This document shows positions 1-6,890 of a stretch of DNA of 64,000 nt, one piece after another. The notes beneath the pieces are model-generated. The model worked only from the letters and a program-made list of their open reading frames with translations. It did no database searches and was not told the DNA's origin. The stretch is taken from NCBI RefSeq assembly GCF_022827545.1, contig NZ_CP094669.1, positions 5,077,001 through 5,141,000 on the forward strand, given 5' to 3'. The position numbers were made by a program, and so were the translations under genes. Source of the DNA: Hymenobacter tibetensis. Its GTDB lineage: Bacteria > Bacteroidota > Bacteroidia > Cytophagales > Hymenobacteraceae. The first letter of the stretch is position 1. Every line of letters begins with the position of its first letter.

Positions 1-69
1 AGAGTCAACAAGGGCATTTGTTTCTACGTAGGAAAACGATTCGTTCACCCTGAATTAGCACCACAGACC

Positions 70-342
70 ATGGCCCAAGACCAAAACTCCAACGTTGATA
101 GAAGCTGGGAAACGCCAGGCGGCCTCTCGCCCATTCCAAAAGAAGAGCTGCACCGCATGCTGGATGAAGAAAACGTAAACGAGGAAAACCTGCCTGGCAA
201 AACCAAACAGCTAGCTGAAAACCTCCGCGAAATCTACGAGCAGTCGTCGGGTATTACGCTGAAGCCTGAGGACATGGAAGGCTTCCAAGGGCTAGTAAGC
301 CGCGAAGCCAGCAAATGGTTATCCGGCAACCCGCACGTCTGA
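70..342 (+). CDS. small hypothetical protein (90 aa)
   Basis: This is a hydrophilic, acidic 90-residue protein with no signal peptide or membrane segment. The middle (about residues 25-65) is charged and probably helical. It has an ATG start and is followed about 40 bases later by a strong hairpin terminator, so it looks like a complete short transcription unit. I do not recognise the family. Short conserved proteins of this kind are common in Hymenobacter-like genomes, but that gives no function. A real gene is likely because of its clean ending before a terminator and its plausible composition. Confidence 0.6.
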   Translation: MAQDQNSNVDRSWETPGGLSPIPKEELHRMLDEENVNEENLPGKTKQLAENLREIYEQSSGITLKPEDMEGFQGLVSREASKWLSGNPHV

Positions 343-380
343 GCAGCCATTCATTGCTAGGCAACTTGTTGCCTGTTAAC

Positions 381-420
381 AACAAAGAAGTCCTGGCTTG
401 GCAGCCGGGACTTCTTTGTT
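381..420. terminator. bidirectional hairpin terminator
   Basis: Two 18-base arms (381-398 and 403-420) are complementary except for one G-T wobble, around a four-base loop. A run of A/T lies at both edges, so it can end the plus-strand gene at 70-342 and the minus-strand gene ending at 472. Confidence 0.8.
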
Positions 421-471
421 TATGGGCGCAGAAAACCAGTGACACTGCCTGAAACAGCAGGCGGTAAGCCA

Positions 472-900
472 TTAGGCTGGCACCCGCAGCTGTGTATCCA
501 GCCAGAGTGCCCCACCAAGCACAAACAGCATAACAGTAGCTACTAAAAGCTGCGGAGCGACAGGCAGGAACGGGGTTTCACCATCGTCCCAGGACGAGGT
601 ATTGCGAAACAGCAGGGATGGAAAGAACGACAAATAGAACAAGCCGGGCAGAAAGGCTGCCATCCAGACGGCGAGCTGCGAGTCTTGGCCAGGGTAGTGG
701 CCCCACAGCAACCCCAGCGACACCCCACACGCCAGCGTGATGGAAAACAGCCATAAGGCGCTGTGGTAGCGGGCGTGTGGCAGCCAGTGCGGGTTGAACA
801 GGTGCGTGTAAGGTTTCTTGATGGCGTCAAAAAACCAGCCCCCAAGCGTGAGGGCAATGCCAGCAAAGGCAATCAAGGCTTTCACAGTGAAGAGCGTCAT
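472..900 (-). CDS. small integral membrane protein (DUF6640-like)
   Basis: The 142-residue protein is mostly hydrophobic with four likely membrane segments (about residues 3-21, 48-66, 79-97 and 115-134). The ATG at 900 was chosen because translation from it begins directly with the first membrane helix; a longer reading from 972 adds an Arg-rich stretch with no initiating ATG. A conserved-looking His/Asn/Pro patch follows helix 1 (FNPHWLPHARYH). This resembles DUF6640-type proteins, but the match is from memory and weak. It lies about 80 bases downstream of the DUF6624-like gene on the same strand and may be co-transcribed. No function can be assigned. Confidence 0.6.
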   Translation of the reverse strand: MTLFTVKALIAFAGIALTLGGWFFDAIKKPYTHLFNPHWLPHARYHSALWLFSITLACGVSLGLLWGHYPGQDSQLAVWMAAFLPGLFYLSFFPSLLFRNTSSWDDGETPFLPVAPQLLVATVMLFVLGGALWLDTQLRVPA

Positions 901-980
901 AACAGCAGCGAATTCGCCGGGCAAGATAGGCCTCCGGGCACGTCTTGCGCACCGCCCCGTCCCTGCTCCCACCGAAACAG

Positions 981-1658
981 CTAGTGTTGCGTACCCCTGG
1001 CGGCCTGCTCTATCCGCTGGACTTCGGCCATCGTCAGGGGCTTGTACTCGATGCCGAGGCGCTGAGCATTTTCCTCTACCGTAGAATCGAAACCGGCTTT
1101 TTTGCGGCGCTCATTTACGTGGGTGGCATCCTCGATGGGCCAGATAAACGATACCTGCTCGGGTTTGCCAGTGGTTGGGGAGGGCACGGTATAGCCGCAG
1201 CCCTGGGTGCCGTAGAGCTGCATTTTACCTTGCTGCATCAGGTGTCGGTCGAGCATCCGGGCGTAAGTAGCAAAAGACACCTCGCCTTGGTCGGCCATGC
1301 GCTTGATGAGCGGCAGATACTGCGGAATGCGCGAGGAGTGCTGAATCACGAGCAAGGCTACCTCGTTGGTGGGGCTGCCGACTAACGTGCGGCCGGGGTA
1401 GCCGTACTGCTTGATGAGTTGGGCAATCCGTTGGATGTGCACGGAGTCGGTGGCCGTCATCAGCCAGCTAATACCCGTCAGTGACTCGTAGCGCGGACGA
1501 ATGCCGGGAACACCCAGCAGGAGTTCCCGGTAATATTGGTCTGCCGCATCTATACGGTCCAGTTCCCACTTCAAGGGCCAGTTCAGTGGCGTTTGGGCAC
1601 TAGCGGACAAGGACGGCAACAGCCCTACAAGGAATAGAACGTAGCGGATATAATGCAT
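981..1658 (-). CDS. exported DUF6624-like protein
   Basis: The 225-residue protein begins with a typical signal peptide (about residues 1-21, ending SASAQ), so it is probably periplasmic. The body carries patterns I associate with DUF6624: a leading helix with Asp/Tyr residues, a GYPGRTLVG segment, a VIQHSS segment and a DRHLMQQGKMQLYGTQ segment (about residue 137 on). The biochemical function of the family is not known. The ATG at 1658 gives the signal peptide directly. The gene stands upstream of the small membrane-protein gene on the same strand, possibly as a two-gene unit. Confidence 0.75.
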   Translation of the reverse strand: MHYIRYVLFLVGLLPSLSASAQTPLNWPLKWELDRIDAADQYYRELLLGVPGIRPRYESLTGISWLMTATDSVHIQRIAQLIKQYGYPGRTLVGSPTNEVALLVIQHSSRIPQYLPLIKRMADQGEVSFATYARMLDRHLMQQGKMQLYGTQGCGYTVPSPTTGKPEQVSFIWPIEDATHVNERRKKAGFDSTVEENAQRLGIEYKPLTMAEVQRIEQAARGTQH

Positions 1659-1859
1659 AGCAGCAAGTAAATGCCTTGCACGATAACCACGCTGTTTTAT
1701 TGTACTACTGCTCGATACAGCTTCTCCTTAGACACAAGCAACCAGTACGGTAGCTGTTTGGCTGGCGTCCACGTACTACCAACTCAACCAGTGCCCGCGC
1801 TCGGCTACGAATAGCCGGCCGGGCACTGGCACAGCTCCACCCCCTACCCTACGCCACCT

Positions 1860-2693
1860 ATGCACCTGCACCACACCCGCCACGGCTCCGGCAAACCGCT
1901 CCTGCTCATCCACGGCATTGGCGGCACCAGCAACTCCTGGAACCCCATCCTCGACGAGCTGGCTGCCCACCGCGAAGTAATAACCATTGATTTGCCCGGC
2001 CACGGCCAGACGCCCCCGCTCCCCGGCCTCAACACCTTCTACGCCCTCACCGACGCCGTAGCCGACTGGCTGCGCGCCCAGCACCTAGAAGGCATCGACT
2101 GCGTGGGCTCCTCGATGGGCGCGCGGATGGTGCTGGAACTGGCCCGGCGCGGCACAGTGGGCGCCGTGGTAGCCCTCGACCCCGGCGGGTTCTGGCAGCG
2201 CTGGCAGATTCAGTTCTTCTACTACTCCATTGCCGGCTCGGTGCGCTTGCTGCGGGCAGTGGAACCGGCGCTGTCGGCTCTCACCACCAACACTGTGGGG
2301 AGGACGCTCCTGCTGGCGCAGTTTTCGGCGCGGCCGTGGCGCGTGCCTGCCGCGGTGGCGCTATCCGAACTGCGCAGCTTCGTGCACACGCCTATCTTCG
2401 ATGAGCTACTGCGTGACCTGGCCTACGGCAAAAAGCAGGAGGGCGCCCCGCGCGGCAGCATACGGCACCCCTTGGTGATTGGGTGGGGCCGGCAAGACCG
2501 AGTGTGCTTCCCCAGCCAGGCCCGCCGCGCCGCCGCCGCCTTCTCCGATGCCTCCCTGTACTGGTTCGACCACTGCGGCCACTTCCCGCACTGGGACCAG
2601 CCCACCGAAACCGTGCAGCTGATTCTGTCGGTAACGGGCCGGGAATCCGCCACCTCAGCCGCCAGCGCCCCCGCCCACCAAGCCGCTGAGTAG
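1860..2693 (+). CDS. alpha/beta-fold hydrolase
   Basis: This 277-residue protein has the order of motifs of an alpha/beta hydrolase. An oxyanion-hole HGIGGTSNSW sits near residue 18, a nucleophile elbow GSSMGA near residue 83 with the catalytic Ser, a late Asp in GWGRQDR near residue 207, and a catalytic His in HCGHFPHW near residue 240. There is no signal peptide, so it is cytosolic. The substrate cannot be inferred; esterase, lactonase or C-C hydrolase activity are all possible. The C-terminal tail (about 20 residues) is Ala/Ser/Pro-rich. A decayed second copy of this tail and its terminator lies at 4221-4395, after the next gene. Confidence 0.85.
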   Translation: MHLHHTRHGSGKPLLLIHGIGGTSNSWNPILDELAAHREVITIDLPGHGQTPPLPGLNTFYALTDAVADWLRAQHLEGIDCVGSSMGARMVLELARRGTVGAVVALDPGGFWQRWQIQFFYYSIAGSVRLLRAVEPALSALTTNTVGRTLLLAQFSARPWRVPAAVALSELRSFVHTPIFDELLRDLAYGKKQEGAPRGSIRHPLVIGWGRQDRVCFPSQARRAAAAFSDASLYWFDHCGHFPHWDQPTETVQLILSVTGRESATSAASAPAHQAAE

Positions 2694-2721
2694 CCGCTGC
2701 TTCAGGCAATAATAAGAGCAG

Positions 2722-2754
2722 AAAGCCCCTGGCCAGTAGGTTGGGGGCTTTATT
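2722..2754 (+). terminator. terminator of the hydrolase gene
   Basis: Complementary arms AAAGCCCC (2722-2729) and GGGGCTTT (2744-2751) are followed by TATTG. It lies 29 bases after the hydrolase stop codon. A diverged copy occurs at 4350-4378. Confidence 0.7.
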
Positions 2755-2909
2755 GTGATTCAAGTTTTCGGAACACGTGTTGCGCAGATAAGCGCTTCCA
2801 ATTGTTCTATTCCTAGTAGAAATATAATGCTAGCGTAATCAAGGCCCCTAGAACAATGGCGTTATTTGCCGATTCGTTTTTGTGTGTTCCCTACTTCATT
2901 CCTTACAAA

Positions 2910-4079
2910 ATGCGTAAGTGCTTCTCAATTGCGGCTCTTTTCTTGGCATGTACAACTGTGCCACTGGTTACGGGCTGCTCCGACGATGATTCGGATACGG
3001 AGTTACCCACTCCCACGAGTGTGTCTTCGTTGCGGTTCATCGGCGAAAAGATTGTGCCGTTCAAACAGGACTACAATGGCACAACGCTCGGTGGCTTCTC
3101 GGGCATTGATTACCGCCCCGACAACAACTCGTACTACATCATGTGCGACGATGCCGCAACGTTTCAGCCCGTGCGGTACTACACCGCTAGCCTGGATTTC
3201 AATGAGACCACCTTCTCGGGCGTAACGTTTACTGGCGTAACCACCATCAAGCGGCCCGACGGCAGCAATTTTCCCAGCGCCGCCACCGACCCGTACAATA
3301 CAGTGGACCCGGAAGGTATTCGCTACGATGCCGCCAGCAAGCACCTGATTTGGTCGAGTGAGGGAATACGCAACGTGGGCATCACCCCGCCAGCGCTAAT
3401 TAATCCGTTTCTGCGCGAAGCCAACCCCGACGGTACGCACGTAGCCGACTTTGCGCTGCCCCCCTTGTTCCGTATGCAGGCCACCGACAACGGCACGCGC
3501 TCCAACGGCTCGTTCGAGGGGCTGTCCATCACGCCTGATGGCCGGTATCTGTTCACGGCGCAAGAAGAGCCGATTTACGAAGATGGCCCGCGTGCTAGTG
3601 CCGGTGCGGCGGGCGCTGTCATTCGCCTTGTTAAGTATGATAAAGCCACCCGGCAGCCCGTTGCCCAGTTTGCTTACAAGCTAGATGCCGTACACACCGC
3701 TCCCATCCCTGCCACTCAGTTTCAGCTAAACGGGGTAGTGGAAGTACTGGCGCTATCGGAAACCAAGCTGTTGGCCATGGAGCGTTCTTTCGCCGTTGGG
3801 GCCACGCCCGATTACGTGGTGAAAATCTATGAAATCGACTTGGCGGGGGCCTCCGACGTCTCGTCGTTGAATGGGCTGGTCAATGCGAGCTACACCCCCG
3901 TCTCGAAACGCATGGTACTAGATGTGGCCACTACGGGTATCCGGCGAGTTGATAACCTGGAGGGCATGACCTTCGGCCCCAAGTTGCCGAACGGCCACAC
4001 GTCCCTGATTATGGTGTCGGATGATAACTTCGGCGCCACCCAGATTTCACAGTTCCTGGCCTTTGAAGTGATGCCCTAG
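2910..4079 (+). CDS. phytase-like-domain lipoprotein
   Basis: The 389-residue product starts with a lipoprotein signal: a charged MRK, a hydrophobic stretch, and a lipobox LVTGC with Cys at about residue 23, followed by an Asp-rich spacer. An upstream in-frame ATG at 2856 would add 18 residues before this signal and is less likely. The mature part matches the esterase-like activity of phytase family (Phytase-like, PF13449): FSGIDYRPDNNSYYIMCDD near the start, a DPEGIRYD segment, a GSFEGLSITPDGRYLFTAQE segment and a final NLEGMTFGP...ISDD-like part (here MVSDDNFG). It is probably a beta-propeller anchored in a membrane; activity on phosphate esters is a family inference, not shown. It is flanked by the hydrolase gene and a decayed copy of that gene's tail. 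Confidence 0.85.
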   Translation: MRKCFSIAALFLACTTVPLVTGCSDDDSDTELPTPTSVSSLRFIGEKIVPFKQDYNGTTLGGFSGIDYRPDNNSYYIMCDDAATFQPVRYYTASLDFNETTFSGVTFTGVTTIKRPDGSNFPSAATDPYNTVDPEGIRYDAASKHLIWSSEGIRNVGITPPALINPFLREANPDGTHVADFALPPLFRMQATDNGTRSNGSFEGLSITPDGRYLFTAQEEPIYEDGPRASAGAAGAVIRLVKYDKATRQPVAQFAYKLDAVHTAPIPATQFQLNGVVEVLALSETKLLAMERSFAVGATPDYVVKIYEIDLAGASDVSSLNGLVNASYTPVSKRMVLDVATTGIRRVDNLEGMTFGPKLPNGHTSLIMVSDDNFGATQISQFLAFEVMP

Positions 4080-4106
4080 CCTGCCAGCTCACGTAGGCTG
4101 TCAGCA

Positions 4107-4146
4107 CAGAAGCGGAAGCTCGGATACGACCGGGCTTCCGCTTCTG
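4107..4146 (+). terminator. terminator of the phytase-like gene
   Basis: Seventeen-base arms (4107-4123 and 4130-4146) pair almost completely around a six-base loop, 27 bases after the stop codon. There is only a short T run afterwards. Confidence 0.7.
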
Positions 4147-4220
4147 CGTTTGAAGCCACGCATCAGCAATGCCTTAGCGTTACAGCCATAGTAGCCGCTG
4201 CTGGTTTGCCGTAACCTGTT

Positions 4221-4395
4221 GCACCAGCCCGCCAAACCGTGTAGCTAATTCTGTCGGTAACCGGCCAGCAAACCGCCGCCTCAACCGCCAGCGCCCCCGC
4301 CCACCAAGCCGCCGAGTAGCCGCCACTCCTGGTAGTAGCTTAATACAACGCCCCCGGCCGTGTGGTCAGGGGCTTTATTATGGTTAAAGTTTTTA
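4221..4395 (+). pseudogene. remnant of the 3' end of the alpha/beta hydrolase gene plus its terminator
   Basis: These about 175 bases align with 2600-2770, the last 30 codons, stop codon and terminator of the hydrolase gene. The shared part includes the Ala/Ser/Pro-rich tail ending in HQAAE and the TAG stop at 4317-4319. Compared with the intact copy, the remnant has lost one base near 4240 and has a TAG where the intact gene has a CAG (Gln), so it cannot be translated through. The rest of the gene is missing. It most likely marks a past tandem duplication or recombination, with the phytase-like gene between the two copies and the AT-rich island just beyond. Confidence 0.8.
4350..4378 (+). 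terminator. diverged copy of the hydrolase terminator
   Basis: The hairpin GCCCCCGGCC / GGTCAGGGGC followed by TTTATTA sits inside the duplicated tail. It faces the minus-strand gene ending at 4435 and could still end transcription from the left. Confidence 0.55.
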
Positions 4396-4434
4396 TCAGC
4401 GTTCTTCCATTTATCATTCTACAAGTTTGTTGTT

Positions 4435-5769
4435 TTAATTTTCTCTGCTTTTAATTATTGATTCAGCAGCTTTCTTGACGCTTTGGTACGATTTAGAATT
4501 TATACTACGAATCAGGTTTGACATCTGTTTATTCGATCCTGTTGGCATATTTAGCTTAAGCGAATGGTATAAATCTACAAATCTCGTAGACGGTATGTCT
4601 TCCGATAGTTTATATAATATTATATCATCGTCTTTCAAAACCTTACTTATATAATATTCCCATCGTTCTACTGGTATGCTAGTAAGCTGTTTGTATGCTA
4701 TAGGGGCAGCATCTCTAGCATACCCCCATCTATTTCCTATATATACCACCAAATACGCTTGTATACAATCTAAGAAAGCGTCTTTTGGAATACTACTTCC
4801 CAAATTGGCTAATGTGTTTACAATCGAATATTCATTATAAAAGTTATTTCTACTAAAATGAGTATCTATTACTTGATTAGCAATTTTCGAGAACGTAGCA
4901 GATTTCAGTGTTTCTGGCACATAATCAAATCCCTGAACTTTAAGAAGAGCTAATCTAATTCCATTGGCAATATCAGTATTTCCATCTGCTATATAGTCTC
5001 TGTAACTACTTCCAAGACTAAATTTATCCTTTTCGGGTAAATTCTTCCATATAGGACTGATAAGAACATTTAAATTTGTTAAGGCGTGGGTAACAGTTGC
5101 GCCTTTAGCTTCTTTGATTGATGACAACAGCGTTGTAATTATTGTACTCAAGTAAAATGCAGGCGAATTAATTAATTGCTCAACTTGAGGGTCTTCAATT
5201 GATAATGTCTCCGATAGCAATCTATTTCTGAGCTTTGAAAATTCTATCGCAACTGTAATATTTTGCTGGCCTAGCACATATTGCACACAGTTTTTAACGA
5301 TACTCATTGCATCAAAGTAAGATAACTCTTCTGCATCTTCTCTTTCCTCAGAATTCTCTAGTCTTACAAAATGATTAACTAATTCAAGGGATTGCCTTAA
5401 TCTAAAAGCCCCTGTTGAATTAAATATTCCTAGCTGTTCTGCAAGTTTTAATGTTGAATATTCAGTTAGCTCATTCTCAATTATACTACCGGTATCAATA
5501 TCTGAACGATTCAGCATTTCGCCTATAAAATTCATACCTAAGCTGTGAAGAATAGATTGCAAGCGAGCTATTGAACGCTTCCAAACAAATTCAGCAGCCA
5601 TTTCATATGACTCATTATTTACAGCGGTAACAATATTTTTTTGTTGCTTAGGCGTCAATGCATTTGCAAGAACAACTATTTGTTTAGCGGACTTAGCAGA
5701 ACTTGGTATCGAAATTCCGCTTCCACCCATCCACATAGGTGTATTATTAGAATGATCTTTCTCTTCCAT
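4435..5769 (-). CDS. unknown helical protein, partner of the DisA_N-like protein
   Basis: The 444-residue protein is mostly helical and hydrophilic, with no signal peptide, no clear membrane segment and no nuclease or nucleotide-binding motif that I recognise. The N-terminal 25 residues are Ser/Gly/Met-rich and probably disordered; the rest reads like a chain of amphipathic helices, as in helical-repeat scaffolds. The ATG at 5769 was chosen; a TTG at 5796 is the only upstream alternative. Either way it overlaps the stop of the upstream gene (by 23 bases from the ATG), so the two genes are translationally coupled and the products probably interact. Base composition is about one-third G+C, far below the neighbours, which suggests acquisition by transfer. 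The function is unknown; effector or adaptor of a nucleotide-signalling module is a guess. Confidence 0.75.
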   Translation of the reverse strand: MEEKDHSNNTPMWMGGSGISIPSSAKSAKQIVVLANALTPKQQKNIVTAVNNESYEMAAEFVWKRSIARLQSILHSLGMNFIGEMLNRSDIDTGSIIENELTEYSTLKLAEQLGIFNSTGAFRLRQSLELVNHFVRLENSEEREDAEELSYFDAMSIVKNCVQYVLGQQNITVAIEFSKLRNRLLSETLSIEDPQVEQLINSPAFYLSTIITTLLSSIKEAKGATVTHALTNLNVLISPIWKNLPEKDKFSLGSSYRDYIADGNTDIANGIRLALLKVQGFDYVPETLKSATFSKIANQVIDTHFSRNNFYNEYSIVNTLANLGSSIPKDAFLDCIQAYLVVYIGNRWGYARDAAPIAYKQLTSIPVERWEYYISKVLKDDDIILYKLSEDIPSTRFVDLYHSLKLNMPTGSNKQMSNLIRSINSKSYQSVKKAAESIIKSREN

Positions 5770-6775
5770 CTTGAGATTTAAAAAAACCTGATACAAACAT
5801 TCCGGAAGCTGCCATTGTGTCGAATGCCTTACTTCTAGTACCAGTTCCTTCTTTAAGTTTTGGTGGTGGTGAATTTTGCGGATTGGGTATCAATAAGTGA
5901 TAACCTATTAATTGAGCTTTATTATTAAATATAGTTATTCCATCATTGTTTAACATTGACTTAACAACACTTACATAAAGTCTAAGCTTAAAATCAGACT
6001 GGCTTGATTTTTCTTCATGTAATAATATTAACAGCTCGCAAAGATCAATTGGCTTTTCAAGATATACTCCTTCTGAGACTTCACCTTTAAGCCTTTGCAA
6101 AGCTTCATCAGCATGATCTATTACTCCTATTAAATTCCCGTGTCCACTTCTGGCGGCGTCGGATATAAGTCTTTCTATATGGTATGCAATGTTTATTTGT
6201 TCAGAATGTTCAGCTTTTTGAGAAATGCTATTTGACAATCTATTTATATGATTTGTTTCACCATCAGTTTGCTCCTTAAGTGAAAACTCAATAATAACAC
6301 TATTTTTTCTTCCTTGCACTTCAACTGAGGAGGCAGTATTACGTCGAATATAAGCAGTACAATAACTATTGTCAGATGAATCTTGTGACTTAAGCTGGTC
6401 CAATAACGTAAGACTAATAGAACTTAACTCTGCAGATATTAATCCATAAGTCATTTCATTTTCCTCAAGATTAATATACATAACCCATCCGTCTTTGCAA
6501 AGAGGCGCGCATTGCTTAATAGCTAATTTGAAATTATTTGACTCGATTGTAGTTTTGCCAATTTTTATATTTTGATGAGGTATTGGCTGCATAACAATAT
6601 CTAAATTATTCGCAACTAATACTTCCGGAAATAATTGCTGCCCCTCTTCATAGTAATCCGATATTTCATCTATGGTTATAAGTAATGCATCCTCAATTTG
6701 GTCATGCCCTTGAAAACGCTCTTTATACAAAAAACTACCAATAGCACCCTGTACTGATTTTCTAAGAGATTCCAT
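5747..6775 (-). CDS. protein with a DisA_N-like (diadenylate cyclase-like) C-terminal domain
   Basis: This is a 342-residue cytosolic protein. Residues about 45-125 (FPEVLVANN, IKIG, CAPLCKDGWVMYI) look like the sensor domains of the DACNV type described next to bacterial diadenylate cyclases. Residues about 195-342 follow the DisA_N layout: helix, GNLIGVID strand (213-220), NDGITIFNNKAQLIGYHLL (277-295), GTGTRSKAF (310-318) and a final VSGFFKSQDG strand. In canonical enzymes the two active-site motifs are DGA and GTRHRAA, making c-di-AMP from two ATP. Here they read DGI (278-280) and GTRSKAF, so the His of RHR is missing and the second Arg is Lys. It may be a diverged cyclase or only a nucleotide sensor. 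It is the first gene of the AT-rich two-gene island, with an AT-rich leader. The domain call is from motif memory. Confidence 0.7.
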   Translation of the reverse strand: MESLRKSVQGAIGSFLYKERFQGHDQIEDALLITIDEISDYYEEGQQLFPEVLVANNLDIVMQPIPHQNIKIGKTTIESNNFKLAIKQCAPLCKDGWVMYINLEENEMTYGLISAELSSISLTLLDQLKSQDSSDNSYCTAYIRRNTASSVEVQGRKNSVIIEFSLKEQTDGETNHINRLSNSISQKAEHSEQINIAYHIERLISDAARSGHGNLIGVIDHADEALQRLKGEVSEGVYLEKPIDLCELLILLHEEKSSQSDFKLRLYVSVVKSMLNNDGITIFNNKAQLIGYHLLIPNPQNSPPPKLKEGTGTRSKAFDTMAASGMFVSGFFKSQDGRERSF

Positions 6776-6890
6776 CTTTTGTCAAAAAATCATACTTTCA
6801 CTAATTTACACTGAATGCAGCGGCTGAATATATTCAATATTATTTTACTTATTAGTGAGCACTCTCCATTAAATATTTGATTCGTGAACA
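6776..6890 (-). promoter_or_regulatory. AT-rich leader of the two-gene island
   Basis: The 115 bases between the mfd stop and the island's first ATG are strongly AT-rich. The island promoter must lie here or inside the end of mfd. No clear TAnnTTTG box was found. Confidence 0.35.

Noticed and set aside
4435..5769. The helical partner protein as a known defence effector (nuclease, TIR, transmembrane or phospholipase).
   Set aside because: No catalytic motif of these classes and no membrane segment could be found, so it is left as unknown.
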